This document shows, in pieces, positions 17,966 to 26,891 of a stretch of DNA of 64,000 nt. Every line of letters starts with the position of its first letter. Position 1 is the stretch's first letter. The position numbers and the translations under genes were made by a program. The stretch is from Mucilaginibacter frigoritolerans (GTDB taxonomy: Bacteria; Bacteroidota; Bacteroidia; Sphingobacteriales; Sphingobacteriaceae), in NCBI RefSeq assembly GCF_007830615.1, contig NZ_VLLI01000001.1:310001-374000 (forward strand), read 5' to 3'. The notes under the pieces are model-generated. The model searched no databases, was not told where the DNA came from, and saw nothing but the letters and a program-made list of their open reading frames with translations.

Positions 17966-19111
17966 ATGATTGAAGATTTAGAACAGAGGGCTATTGAACA
18001 CTTTTTGCATTTTGGTCTGGAGGACGATAAAGAACTTCTGGAAATTGTTGAGCTTGCAGCAGCAGTGGCCAATGTGCCCTATGCTGTTATTACATTTTCA
18101 GATAATGAAACAGTATATTTAAAAGTTCGCAAAGGGGTTACTATAACCTCTTCTCCGCGCCATTTGAGTTTCTGTACACATATTGTAAACCGTGATGAGG
18201 TTATTGTTGTAAAAGATACTTTAAAAGACAAACGATTTTATGACCACCCTAAAGTGACCGGTGGCCCGGCTTTGAGGTTTTTTGCAGGTATGCCCATACT
18301 GGCACCTAACGGCACAAAAGTAGGATCGCTTATTGTTTTAGATACCAAACCCCACACACTTGATGCACACCAGGAACTTGTTTTGAAGATATTGGGGAAC
18401 CAGGTGATGAAGATAATTGAAGTAAGAGCCGGTGCGAAATTGCTCAAGAAAAAGAATGAGGAACTTGAAGAGCAAAAAAAGCTAAATATTCATGCCAATA
18501 TTCGCTTGCGTTCGTTTTTTGAAAGCTCAACAAACTTTCAGGTATTGTTAAACAGGAATGCAGAAGTAATCGACTTTAATAAAACCGCCTTTAATTTTAT
18601 TAAAGCGGTGCATAAAACTGAAATGAAAAATGGCGATCAGTTTATAAAATACCTGCACCCTGAGTTTATTGCCACCTTTATTGATAAATATAACCTTACG
18701 TTGCAAGGCGTAAAGTCAACAGTTGAAGGATCTACCGATTATGCTGAAATGGGTATAATTTGGTGGGAGGCTACATTTGAAGCTGCCCGTGATACTAATA
18801 ATGAAATAATAGGGGCATCCTATATTATCCGGAATGTTACTGAACGGAAATTAAAAGAACAAAAGATAATAGCACAAAACAATTCTTTAATAAAGATAGC
18901 ACATATACAAACTCATCAGTTTCGGGCACCTCTAACTACCATTATGGGATTAATGAGTTTAATTAAAGAAGAAAATTACGAAGCTCCTTCTGAATATATT
19001 GACTTACTTGAGCAGGCAGTAGATGCATTGGATGTTCAGGTAAGGCATATCGTGAGCGATATTGATAATATGGTTATACCTAATTATGCAGGTGGTTCAA
19101 ACAAAGATTAA
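17966..19111 (+). CDS. GAF-PAS protein with HisKA helix but no kinase ATPase domain
   Basis: 381 residues, cytoplasmic. A GAF domain spans about residues 5-160 (SFCTHIV, FFAGMPILAPNGTKVGSLIVLD are typical), followed by a short coiled coil, a PAS domain (about 175-290, ending IRNVTERKLKEQ), and a dimerization/phospho-acceptor helix with H317 in THQFRAPLTTIMGLMSL. The protein stops 64 residues after that histidine, so N, G1 and G2 boxes are all missing. The stop is clean and no remnant of an ATPase domain follows. It may accept phosphate from another kinase or heterodimerise. The ATG at 17966 is preferred to a TTG one codon upstream. Confidence 0.85.
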   Translation: MIEDLEQRAIEHFLHFGLEDDKELLEIVELAAAVANVPYAVITFSDNETVYLKVRKGVTITSSPRHLSFCTHIVNRDEVIVVKDTLKDKRFYDHPKVTGGPALRFFAGMPILAPNGTKVGSLIVLDTKPHTLDAHQELVLKILGNQVMKIIEVRAGAKLLKKKNEELEEQKKLNIHANIRLRSFFESSTNFQVLLNRNAEVIDFNKTAFNFIKAVHKTEMKNGDQFIKYLHPEFIATFIDKYNLTLQGVKSTVEGSTDYAEMGIIWWEATFEAARDTNNEIIGASYIIRNVTERKLKEQKIIAQNNSLIKIAHIQTHQFRAPLTTIMGLMSLIKEENYEAPSEYIDLLEQAVDALDVQVRHIVSDIDNMVIPNYAGGSNKD

Positions 19112-19133
19112 TAGTTTATAAGTGCCGTTAAAG

Positions 19134-19159
19134 TAAAAAAGCGGCCCTTTGGGACCGCT
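19134..19159 (-). terminator. Terminator of the small DUF5670 gene
   Basis: AGCGGCCC/GGGACCGCT (19140-19159) forms a hairpin with one mismatch; on the minus strand it is followed by a run of T residues (the A-run at 19135-19140 on the plus strand). Confidence 0.7.
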
Positions 19160-19185
19160 ATAAGTGAAAATAATGGAATTACCTT

Positions 19186-19341
19186 CTATATAGTGGAAGG
19201 ACTCCTGATTAAGCCAATTAAAAATGCAATTATGGCGATTACTAATAAGGCATGTATTATGCCACCTGCCGAATAAGCAAATACTCCAATCGCCCATCCA
19301 ATTACCAGGATAACTGCGATAATATAAAGAATTGATCTCAT
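19186..19341 (-). CDS. Lmo0937-type (DUF5670) small membrane protein
   Basis: A 51-residue protein, too short for most ORF cut-offs, beginning MRSILYIIAVILVIGWAIG and ending LIGLIRSPSTI. It has two hydrophobic helices separated by a short turn (YSAGGIIH), which is the pattern of the lmo0937/DUF5670 family, widespread in Bacteroidota and often stress related. The function is unknown. It has its own terminator at 19134-19159. Confidence 0.85.
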   Translation of the reverse strand: MRSILYIIAVILVIGWAIGVFAYSAGGIIHALLVIAIIAFLIGLIRSPSTI

Positions 19342-19616
19342 GATATTATGTTTTTTATGTTAGATGTACCAATACATATTGCAAAACCGTGCCATAGTTT
19401 ACCTTGCTATGTAATTTAATAAAAACTGAGTTTTTGTTTAGAATAGGCTACAACTTATAGGAAAGGAAGGACATTTTACTTCTTTTAATGAGAAGTGACT
19501 TAAAGTTGTGTTTGCCCTTACAATTAGTAAATTTCATAAAGCGAACGTAATAATTTTTAACGTTGATGAAGATTTTATGACTGATTAACTCCATATCTTA
19601 GACCCGATTAATATCT

Positions 19617-20771
19617 ATGAAAAAACATTTACCAAACCTTGATGGTCTCCGATTTATTGCTGCATCTACTGTTTTATTCTACCATATTGACCTTGCCTTG
19701 GTAATGAATAAATATAAAAGCAATACGATTGATTATTTCCCTTTTGGCTTTGGTGAACTTTCTGTAGTTCTATTTTTTGTTTTAAGCGGATTCATTATCA
19801 CTTATCTATTGATTAATGAAAACGCAAACAAGGGTATATCCATTCCCCAATTTTATTTAAAAAGAGTTCTACGTATCTGGCCATTATATTATTTAATAAT
19901 TATCCTTGCCTTTGTTTTTTTTAATCATAATCCATTATTCACCTGGATAGGGGGGACTTCTAATGTCATTATCCAAGGCCACCGAAGTATAATAACTGTC
20001 TTACTGCTTTTTATCTGTCCTAATATTGCATTAATATTTACGCCGAGTTTGGGTTACGCAAATCCAACCTGGAGTATTGGTGTGGAAGAGCAATTTTATT
20101 TAATCTGGCCTTTCATTATGAAAACTAAAAAACCTCTTTATTACATCTTTTCTATAATAGTATTAATGCTCTTTTTAAGTAATAATGGTATTTTACATAT
20201 ATTAAATCACTTTCACATTTTATCTAATACAGGTCTCAAATTGAACCTATTTTTCAATTCAAGTTATGGGTTTAAAATTGACGCAATGGCAATTGGTGCA
20301 TTAGGCGCTTTTATTGCCATAGAGTATACGTACTTTCTAAAATACATTTTTTCAAAAACAGCTCAACTTCTGTTTTATTTACTGATGATTCCTTTATTAT
20401 TTTATCCGCATATTGTGAGCTACCAGGTATATTGCTTGTTTTTTATATTTCTTATTTTAAACCTCGCAATTAATGATGATTCCATTTTACGTATGGAAAA
20501 TCAGATTTTCAAATATTTAGGAAAAATTTCATATGGAATATACATATTCCACGGCTTAACTATAATTCCGGTTATAAAACTTGTAACTGGTGTACTGAAT
20601 TTGAAGGTCAATATTATCAGTGAAACTTTAATTTGCCTTATTGCTTTAGTAATTACTATTGGAATAGCTTCTATCTCCTATAAATATTTTGAAAGCTACT
20701 TTTTGAAATTAAAGGACAGAATAACAGGTAAAGGTAATAAGCTAGTATTACGTAGTGAACAATCGATATAG
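19617..20771 (+). CDS. Acyltransferase 3 (OafA/YrhL-like) membrane protein
   Basis: 384 residues with about ten transmembrane helices. LPNLDGLRFIAASTVLFYH (residues 5-23, His23) is the N-terminal signature of the acyltransferase-3 family, which O-acylates sugars of exported polysaccharides, lipids or peptidoglycan. GVEEQFYLIWP is the second conserved motif and SYGIYIFHG the C-terminal one. The gene is noticeably more AT-rich than the adjacent housekeeping genes, a possible sign of transfer, but no polysaccharide genes or mobile element adjoin it. The acceptor cannot be told. Confidence 0.92.
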   Translation: MKKHLPNLDGLRFIAASTVLFYHIDLALVMNKYKSNTIDYFPFGFGELSVVLFFVLSGFIITYLLINENANKGISIPQFYLKRVLRIWPLYYLIIILAFVFFNHNPLFTWIGGTSNVIIQGHRSIITVLLLFICPNIALIFTPSLGYANPTWSIGVEEQFYLIWPFIMKTKKPLYYIFSIIVLMLFLSNNGILHILNHFHILSNTGLKLNLFFNSSYGFKIDAMAIGALGAFIAIEYTYFLKYIFSKTAQLLFYLLMIPLLFYPHIVSYQVYCLFFIFLILNLAINDDSILRMENQIFKYLGKISYGIYIFHGLTIIPVIKLVTGVLNLKVNIISETLICLIALVITIGIASISYKYFESYFLKLKDRITGKGNKLVLRSEQSI

Positions 20772-20830
20772 TCATAATTAAAAAAAACGAAAATGGTGTA
20801 ATTAACTCCTTTTACTTTCTCAAATCTTCT

Positions 20831-20838
20831 TATTTTTG
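20831..20838 (+). promoter_or_regulatory. -7 promoter element before the EVE gene
   Basis: TATTTTTG, an exact TAnnTTTG match, 22 bases before the ATG. The upstream -33 box is not a clear TTTG. Confidence 0.45.
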
Positions 20839-20860
20839 AAACTTGTCTTGACACCTCACA

Positions 20861-21298
20861 ATGGAAAATAGCCTTAACAACATCAAAAACGTACAATATT
20901 GGCTCGTAAAAAGTGAACCTGTAAAATATAGCTGGGAAAAATTTAACCAGGATGGTCGCACCTTTTGGGATGGCGTACGCAATTATCAGGCACGCAATAA
21001 CTTAAAAGAGATGAAAGAAGGCGACCTTGTACTTTATTACCACAGTAATGAGGGTAAAGCAGTAGTTGGGATTGCCAAAGTGGTAAAAGCATTTTACCAG
21101 GATCCCACTACTACCGATCCTAACTGGGTTGTAGTAGACCTGGCACCTGTTGAAAGCCTAAAAACTCCGGTGACGCTTGAAGAAATAAAAGCCGATGAAA
21201 GACTAAAAGATATTGGCCTGGTAAGACAAGGCCGTTTGTCTGTAATGGGCTTAAAGGCCGAAGAATTTGATCGCATTGTTGAACTTGGAAGTAAATAA
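20861..21298 (+). CDS. EVE domain protein
   Basis: A 145-residue single-domain protein of the EVE/PUA-like fold (THYN1-like). It begins after a short polar tail with YWLVKSEPVKYSWEKF and has WDGVRNYQARNNLKEMKEGDLVLYYHS, the family's conserved core with the aromatic cage expected to bind a modified base. Family members bind modified cytosine or adenine in DNA or tRNA; the ligand here is not known. It is complete, and the next gene starts nine bases after its stop, so cotranscription with the secreted CBM9-like gene is possible although functionally odd. Confidence 0.9.
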   Translation: MENSLNNIKNVQYWLVKSEPVKYSWEKFNQDGRTFWDGVRNYQARNNLKEMKEGDLVLYYHSNEGKAVVGIAKVVKAFYQDPTTTDPNWVVVDLAPVESLKTPVTLEEIKADERLKDIGLVRQGRLSVMGLKAEEFDRIVELGSK

Positions 21299-21307
21299 CC
21301 ACATTTA

Positions 21308-22441
21308 ATGTACAAAAAACTAATAACCAACCTATTTACTGGGTTAGGGGCTATCGCTTTGTTTTCGGTTTTACCAAAAAATGGAAATGCCCAGCAGGAA
21401 TTTAAACCTTTTGAGAATTTATTTACAGCCCCTAAAAGCTATGTAGTTACCCATACTAATACACCACCTGTTATTGATGGTGATGTTAATGACGCTGTTT
21501 GGCAACAAACCCCATGGACTGATGATTTCAGGGATATTGAGGGTGATCTGAAACCCAATCCACCATTGCGCACTAAGGTGAAAATGCTTTGGGATGATAG
21601 CTGTTTGTATATTGCTGCTCAAATATATGATCCTGCGGTTTGGGCTACCCTTAAACACCACGATGATATCATATATCGTGATAACGACTTCGAGGTTTTT
21701 ATTGACCCAAACAAAACAGGGCACCAGTATTTTGAAATAGAATGCAATGCCCTCAATACCATTTTCGATTTGTTTTTGAACAAGCCTTATCGTAATAACG
21801 GTAATGCCATGATAGGATGGAACGCTGAGGGATTAAGATCTGCGGTGAAGATACAGGGAACATTGAATAATCCCTCAGATACCGATCAGGGTTGGACAAT
21901 GGAAATGGTTGTTCCATTTAAATCTATAAGCCTTGGCGATAATGTACAAATACCACATGACGGAACTCTATGGCGCATTAATTTTTCGAGGGTGGAGTGG
22001 GATACTAAAGTGGTTGATGGTAAGTATATTAAGCTGAAAGATAGTACCGGGCGCAATTTAAAAGAGCATAATTGGGTATGGTCGCCGCAGGGAGTGATAA
22101 ATATGCACTTTCCCGAAAGATGGGGATACCTGCAATTCAGCAAGGGTAACACAAATAATACAGTGTTTACCTTACCATATTCTGAGCAACAAAAACGATA
22201 TTTATGGCTGTTGTATTACCATCAAAAACAATGGCAGCAGGAGCATGGTACTTACGCAACATCAATTAAAAAGTTTGGGTTAAAAAGTAAAATGAACATT
22301 GGTGATAAAATCAATATACTGCAAATGGAAGCCACCGCTCACCAGTTTGTAGCGTTTATTACCGACAAAACCGATAATACCACCTGGAGCATTAACCAGG
22401 AAGGACTGATCGGTAAAATAAAATCTCCTTCTAATGAATAA
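21308..22441 (+). CDS. Secreted carbohydrate-binding (CBM9-like) protein
   Basis: 377 residues with a signal peptide (about residues 1-28, ending NAQQ). Residues about 50-260 match the CBM9-like fold: PPVIDGDVNDAVWQQTPW, VKMLWDDSCLYIAAQIYDP, and the paired DNDFEVFIDPNKTGHQYFEIE and MEMVVPFKSI motifs. The last 110 residues (YLWLLYYHQKQWQQEHG onward) form an extra domain. Proteins of this type bind or process carbohydrates in the periplasm. The stop overlaps the start of the following glycosidase-like gene by eight bases, so the two form a translationally linked pair. Confidence 0.85.
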   Translation: MYKKLITNLFTGLGAIALFSVLPKNGNAQQEFKPFENLFTAPKSYVVTHTNTPPVIDGDVNDAVWQQTPWTDDFRDIEGDLKPNPPLRTKVKMLWDDSCLYIAAQIYDPAVWATLKHHDDIIYRDNDFEVFIDPNKTGHQYFEIECNALNTIFDLFLNKPYRNNGNAMIGWNAEGLRSAVKIQGTLNNPSDTDQGWTMEMVVPFKSISLGDNVQIPHDGTLWRINFSRVEWDTKVVDGKYIKLKDSTGRNLKEHNWVWSPQGVINMHFPERWGYLQFSKGNTNNTVFTLPYSEQQKRYLWLLYYHQKQWQQEHGTYATSIKKFGLKSKMNIGDKINILQMEATAHQFVAFITDKTDNTTWSINQEGLIGKIKSPSNE

Positions 22442-23513
22442 ACGTGATTTTTTAAAGGCAAGCCTGTTGGTTGGCGTAGCATCGCAATTACCTTTAAGCA
22501 GCGAGGCCGCTGTTACTTCAAAGAAAAAAAGTAAAAAGCTTAAAAACTGGGTATGGACCAATCCCAACCAGAAAGATACTGATGATGAGCTGAAAACCCG
22601 TTACGCATCTTATAAAGCAGCAGGTATTACCGGTATGTTTTTTGAGGCTGATAGCGAGCGGCACTTCCGTGCAGCCAAGGCACAGGGATTAGAAACGCAT
22701 CGTTGGATGTGGACCTTTAACCGTGCCGAACTGATCACCGTTCACCCTGAATGGTATAGTAAAAACAGGAATGGAGAATCATGTGCAGATAACCCGCCAT
22801 ATGTAAATTATTACCGCTGGTTGTGCCCGTCACGTCCGGAAGTACAGCAGTATTTGGAACAGCAGGTAACTGATATATTGAGCAAAGATTACGTTGATGG
22901 TATTCACCTTGATTATGTACGTTACTGCGATGTGGTATTACCTTTAAACTTGTGGGATCATTACAAAATTGAACAAACCCGCGAATTGCCTCAATATGAT
23001 TACTGTTACTGTGATGTTTGTAAAGCTCATTTTAAAGATCAATACGGAATTGAGCTTACCGATTTACAATACCCTGAAGCCAGCCTTTCATGGCGTTTAT
23101 TCAGGTATGGTAATATTAGCAGGGTAGTAAACAGTTTATCTGATATTGCTCATCAGCGTAAAAAGCAAATAACAGCGGCTGTTTTCCCAACGCCTGAAAT
23201 TGCCCGCCGAAACGTAAGGCAGGATTGGACTAACTGGCGGTTAGATGGCGTATGCCCGATGATATACCACGGATTTTATAAAGAGAAAGTAAGCTGGATA
23301 GGGGATGCTGTTAAAGAAGGTGTTCATTTTCTGGCCGGTTCATTTCCTTTATACGCAGGCCTGTATTTGTCAGATTTTAAAAGTGATGACGAATTAAGGC
23401 AGGGAATGCAATATGCAATGAAAAATGGCGCTGCCGGAGTATCGTTGTTTGGTAATGTAACGCAACCTGTACTGGATATTTTAAAGCAGGAAATAACTAC
23501 GCCCTTAACTTAG
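22434..23513 (+). CDS. Secreted GHL10-like (family 10 glycosylhydrolase) protein
   Basis: 359 residues. MNKRDFLKASLLVGVASQLPL looks like a Tat-style or Sec signal without the twin arginine (KRD), followed by a TIM-barrel domain. D155-G-I-H-L-D160-Y-V-R-Y is the signature of hypothetical glycoside hydrolase families related to GHL10/DUF4015, with D160 a likely catalytic or structural acid. GITGMFFEADSERH and CPMIYHGFYKE are other barrel strands. The substrate is unknown. It overlaps the CBM9-like gene by eight bases (ATG inside the previous reading frame), implying joint expression and probably joint substrate handling. Confidence 0.8.
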   Translation: MNKRDFLKASLLVGVASQLPLSSEAAVTSKKKSKKLKNWVWTNPNQKDTDDELKTRYASYKAAGITGMFFEADSERHFRAAKAQGLETHRWMWTFNRAELITVHPEWYSKNRNGESCADNPPYVNYYRWLCPSRPEVQQYLEQQVTDILSKDYVDGIHLDYVRYCDVVLPLNLWDHYKIEQTRELPQYDYCYCDVCKAHFKDQYGIELTDLQYPEASLSWRLFRYGNISRVVNSLSDIAHQRKKQITAAVFPTPEIARRNVRQDWTNWRLDGVCPMIYHGFYKEKVSWIGDAVKEGVHFLAGSFPLYAGLYLSDFKSDDELRQGMQYAMKNGAAGVSLFGNVTQPVLDILKQEITTPLT

Positions 23514-23535
23514 GGGCGTAGCGACGCATTTTTCT
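23497..23535 (+). terminator. Terminator-like hairpin overlapping the end of the GHL10-like gene
   Basis: CTACGCCC (23497-23504) pairs with GGGCGTAG (23514-23521), and ATTTTTCTTT follows a few bases later. The 5' arm lies inside the last codons of the gene. Confidence 0.45.
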
Positions 23536-23560
23536 TTACTTGAGATAGAAGGAAGATTAA

Positions 23561-24082
23561 TTACGCCTCATTCCCAAAAAAGAGCGCTTTCAATTCTGTA
23601 GCATCATTGGGTTTCATTTTGCCACCCAGTATAAGACGCAATTGCCTGCGACGAAGCGCTCCTTCATACAAAATCATATCTTCTTCTGTTTCCGGTATCA
23701 ATTCAGGTACAGGAATGGTACAACCATTTGAATCAAGAGCTACAAAGGTGTAATAAGCCTCATTACTTTTAACTTTTGAGCCTGATGGAATATTCTGTGC
23801 CCAAACATCAAGCCTAACCTCTACAGAAGTATTAAAGGCCCGTGAAACCTTGGCTTCGATGGTAATTACATCGCCTAGTTTTATCGGCTTTTTGAAGGAA
23901 ACATTATCCACTGAAGCGGTAACCACTATGCGGTTGCAATGTTTTTGTGCCGATATAGCCGCAGCAATATCCATCCAGTGCAGCAGGCGTCCTCCCATTA
24001 AATTATTCAGCGTATTGGTATCATTGGGTAATACCAGTTCATTCATTATGGTATGTGATTCTTGGGGAGACTTTCCGTTCAT
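23561..24082 (-). CDS. Acyl-CoA thioesterase, hotdog fold
   Basis: A 173-residue cytoplasmic protein with one hotdog domain. NLMGGRLLHWMDIAAAISAQKHC (from residue about 27) is the N-x-x-GG-x-L-x-W-x-D motif of YciA/BFIT-type acyl-CoA thioesterases, where the Asp is catalytic, followed by VTASVDNVSFKKPIKLGDVITIEAKVSRAF. It hydrolyses acyl-CoA to free acid and CoA; chain length preference cannot be told. The C-terminal tail (RRQLRLILGG) is basic. It is convergent with the GHL10-like gene and divergent from the peptidase gene. Confidence 0.92.
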   Translation of the reverse strand: MNGKSPQESHTIMNELVLPNDTNTLNNLMGGRLLHWMDIAAAISAQKHCNRIVVTASVDNVSFKKPIKLGDVITIEAKVSRAFNTSVEVRLDVWAQNIPSGSKVKSNEAYYTFVALDSNGCTIPVPELIPETEEDMILYEGALRRRQLRLILGGKMKPNDATELKALFFGNEA

Positions 24083-24169
24083 TGAGCGTGTTTTTTACAA
24101 AGATAGTTATTAACGTGAAAGGTTAAGATGGATGATGGATATTTACAATGAGCCTTTCGCCCTAAGCTA

Positions 24170-24201
24170 TTTGACAATTCAAGGTAATTCAATTAGCTTT
24201 A
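24170..24201 (+). promoter_or_regulatory. Promoter of the S9 peptidase gene
   Basis: TTTG (24170-24173), 20 bases, then TAGCTTTA (24194-24201), one mismatch from TAnnTTTG; the ATG is 28 bases downstream. Confidence 0.5.
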
Positions 24202-24229
24202 TGAGCTTAAAAAAAATCAAATAGTTTTT

Positions 24230-26482
24230 ATGAAATATCAATTTGTGCGGGGCAGCTTAATAGGAATGCTCGCGTTAGGTATTGTTTTACCTTTAGGGTT
24301 AATGGCGCAGAGCAAACCGCAATATGGCAGTTTAGCCGAAGCTTTACGTTCTGCCGGTAATTTGTATGGCAGCCAGGGACCGCAAAGTGTAAACTGGACC
24401 AACGGAGGTAACAAATATTCGTACACCAATAATGATGAGATCCACTCCATGGATCCTAAAACCCTGAATGATGAATTGATATTTAAAAACCAGGGACTAA
24501 CTTTCCCGGGCAGTGCCAAAGGCTTTGAGTATGAATCGTTCCAATGGTCGCATGACTCTAAACATTTGGTATTTAAAACCAATTTGAGAAAGATTTACCG
24601 CCGTTCGGGTATATCAGATTATTATATCTATGATCTGGACAGCAAGCAGCTAAAGCAAGCCGCAAAGGATGCACGTTCGGCCGAGCTATCGCCCGATGGT
24701 TCAAAGGTGGGTATTGAACGCGGTGGCAATATGTTTACTTATGATTTTGCCACCGGCCAGGAGAAACAATTAACCGGCGACTCCACCAGCGAGAATGGCA
24801 TTTTTAACGGGCATTATGACTGGGTTTACGAAGAAGAGTTTGGACAGGAGCAAGCCTGGAACTGGTCGCCTGATAGTAAGTACATGGCCTTTTGGCAATT
24901 TGATGAGCATACAGTGCCCGATTTCCAGATGACTAATTATGAGGGTCAACATCCTGATAATATCCATATCTCTATTCCGCAGGTGGGCGATGCCAATCCA
25001 GTAGTTAAAATTGGGGTTATTGATGTTGCATCTGGCAAAAAGGTATGGTTAACGCCCGATGAAACCGGCGATTTCTATATCCCCCGTATTTACTGGACAA
25101 GCAACCCCGATGTATTGGCCATGATGACTTTAAACCGTGCCCAAAATCACCTTAAACTTTACTTTTTTAATGTGAAGACAGGTGAGCACCACGTGGTAAT
25201 GGAAGAGCAGAACAGCACCTGGGTGGCTATATTTAACTTTTATACCAATGTGAACGATATGATCTATTTCCCCGAAAAATCGAAAGAGTTTTTCTGGGTG
25301 TCTGATCGTTCGGGATATTACCATATCTATCGGTACAATTACGATGGCAAGCTGATTAACCAGGTAACCAAAGGCAACTGGGATATGATCAAGGTATCAG
25401 GCATCGATCCTGAAAGTAAAAAGATCTATTACCTATCGGCAGAGACTTCCGGTTTGGAGCAGCAGTTTTACGCTATTAAGTTTGATGGCAGCGATAAAAC
25501 CAAACTTTCAACCGTGCCTGGTTTCCACGACATCAATATGTCGCCCAATACCAAATACTATTTGGATTCTTACAGCAATGTAAGCACACCACTGCACGTG
25601 GCATTAAACGATGATAAAGGTAAAACCCTGAAGATGCTGGAAGATAACAAGGGCGTAAGCGATTTTATAAAAGATCATGCTTATTCGGCACCGGAGTTTT
25701 TCAACTTTAAAACTGCCGATGGTACCAGTTTGGATGGCTATATCATTAAGCCTTTCAACTTCGATCCAAATAAAAAATACCCGGTGGTAATGACCGTTTA
25801 TGGTGGTCCTGAATCGCACGATGTATTTAACAGCTTCTCGGCAGATATGTGGCAGCAATGGCTGGCTCAAAACGGTTATATTGTAGCTAATGTAAACAAC
25901 CGGGGTATAGCTAATTATGGCAGTGCCTTTATGAAAATTGTTTACAAGCAACTGGGTAAATACGAAAGCAATGACTTTGCCGAAACTGCCGGATACCTGG
26001 CTAAACTGCCCTTTGTTGATGCTTCAAAAATGGCCATTATGGGTACCAGTTATGGCGGTTATAGCACCACTTATACCTTGTTAACCCACCCTGGAGTGTT
26101 TAGTGTGGGTATAGCCAACTCGCCGGTTACCGACTGGCGTTTGTATGATGATATTTATACCGAGCGTTACATGGCACCATTAAGTGATAATGAAAATGGC
26201 TATAAAAACAGCTCAGACATGACTTTTGCCGGTAACCTGAAAGATCATTTATTACTGATCCACTCCATGAGCGATGATAACGTACACCCGGCTAATACCA
26301 TGCAGTTGTTAACCGCTTTAACCAATTCGGGTAAAGATGTTGATTTGCGCATTTATCCACCAGGTGCACATGGAGCTGCTTATAACTGGGAAAGCTATAT
26401 CCTTATTGAAAGTGTAAGCTACCAGTACCTGGAACGCTACCTGAAAGGCAATTGCGATTTGCCCAATTTGAATGCGAAGTAG
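24230..26482 (+). CDS. Secreted dipeptidyl peptidase IV-type S9 peptidase
   Basis: 750 residues: signal peptide (about residues 1-26, ending LMAQS), an eight-bladed beta-propeller domain to about residue 500 with the DPP4 signature DWVYEEEF (the Glu pair that holds the substrate N-terminus), and an alpha/beta-hydrolase domain. The nucleophile is S607 in GTSYGGY, with Asp682/683 in SMSDDNVH and H714 in PGAHGAAY completing the triad. It should remove X-Pro or X-Ala dipeptides from peptides in the periplasm. It is monocistronic and ends at a strong palindromic terminator that also belongs to the repeat family found across the next 10 kb. Confidence 0.95.
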   Translation: MKYQFVRGSLIGMLALGIVLPLGLMAQSKPQYGSLAEALRSAGNLYGSQGPQSVNWTNGGNKYSYTNNDEIHSMDPKTLNDELIFKNQGLTFPGSAKGFEYESFQWSHDSKHLVFKTNLRKIYRRSGISDYYIYDLDSKQLKQAAKDARSAELSPDGSKVGIERGGNMFTYDFATGQEKQLTGDSTSENGIFNGHYDWVYEEEFGQEQAWNWSPDSKYMAFWQFDEHTVPDFQMTNYEGQHPDNIHISIPQVGDANPVVKIGVIDVASGKKVWLTPDETGDFYIPRIYWTSNPDVLAMMTLNRAQNHLKLYFFNVKTGEHHVVMEEQNSTWVAIFNFYTNVNDMIYFPEKSKEFFWVSDRSGYYHIYRYNYDGKLINQVTKGNWDMIKVSGIDPESKKIYYLSAETSGLEQQFYAIKFDGSDKTKLSTVPGFHDINMSPNTKYYLDSYSNVSTPLHVALNDDKGKTLKMLEDNKGVSDFIKDHAYSAPEFFNFKTADGTSLDGYIIKPFNFDPNKKYPVVMTVYGGPESHDVFNSFSADMWQQWLAQNGYIVANVNNRGIANYGSAFMKIVYKQLGKYESNDFAETAGYLAKLPFVDASKMAIMGTSYGGYSTTYTLLTHPGVFSVGIANSPVTDWRLYDDIYTERYMAPLSDNENGYKNSSDMTFAGNLKDHLLLIHSMSDDNVHPANTMQLLTALTNSGKDVDLRIYPPGAHGAAYNWESYILIESVSYQYLERYLKGNCDLPNLNAK

Positions 26483-26511
26483 TTTTTGAATTTCGGAATT
26501 AGATGATTTAT

Positions 26512-26569
26512 AAAAGCTTGTCCGTCCGCTCTCCAGGTCAACCACCTGCGGACGAACGGACAAGCTTTT
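26512..26569. repeat. GTCCG-palindrome copy 1, acting as terminator
   Basis: AAAAGCTTGTCCGT and its exact complement (26556-26569) form a 14-bp outer stem, with GGACGAACGGAC in the right arm, followed by a T-run. It is the first of seven related elements and lies 30 bases after the S9 peptidase stop. Confidence 0.85.
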
Positions 26570-26580
26570 TTTATACCCCA

Positions 26581-26713
26581 TGTCATCGAGCGATAGCGAG
26601 AAATCTCCTGCGATATGCTATGCGAACTATGCAGAGCGGATATACATGGCGTAAAAGTTTTTTCGCTACGCTCAAGAGATAGTTTCTCCTCGGTACCCTC
26701 GTTCGAAATGACA
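26581..26713. repeat. Long imperfect palindrome (TGTCAT...ATGACA)
   Basis: The ends TGTCATCGAGCG and CGTTCGAAATGACA are complementary with small bulges, and inner segments GAGAAATCTCC and GAGATAGTTTCTCC are related. It resembles the widespread non-coding 'TGTCATTTCGA' elements of Bacteroidota. No ORF is inside. Confidence 0.7.
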
Positions 26714-26751
26714 TTTTTATTTCCTCACAATAAGCTTCTTTCTACACAACT

Positions 26752-26849
26752 CTGAAATTGAAATTCCGAAATTCGAAATAAAAATTACTTATCAACCTAT
26801 CAGCATTTTCTCCACAAATCCGAAATCAAACATCCGAAATCCGAAATTC
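26752..26849 (+). repeat. Cluster of TCCGAAAT motifs upstream of dnaE
   Basis: At least six TCCGAAAT/TTCGAAAT/CTGAAAT-type octamers occur in about 100 bases, ending four bases before the dnaE promoter box. A matching cluster stands before pheT (36449-36530). Confidence 0.7.
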
Positions 26850-26853
26850 ACCA

Positions 26854-26861
26854 TAACTTTG
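26854..26861 (+). promoter_or_regulatory. dnaE -7 promoter element
   Basis: TAACTTTG matches TAnnTTTG exactly and lies 30 bases before the dnaE ATG; no convincing TTTG box upstream. Confidence 0.5.
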
Positions 26862-26891
26862 CTATCTTCAAACAAAATAGGATTAGCTGTC

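Noticed and set aside
19112-19190. Lost ATPase domain of the GAF-PAS gene after a frameshift
   Set aside because: No N, G1 or G2 box can be read in any frame downstream before the next gene.
19097-19297. 66-residue minus-strand ORF
   Set aside because: It overlaps the DUF5670 gene in another frame and runs through its terminator; the 51-residue frame has clear family features.
20861-21298. EVE protein as part of a defence island
   Set aside because: Neighbours are an acyltransferase and secreted carbohydrate proteins; no restriction, toxin or phage gene is near.
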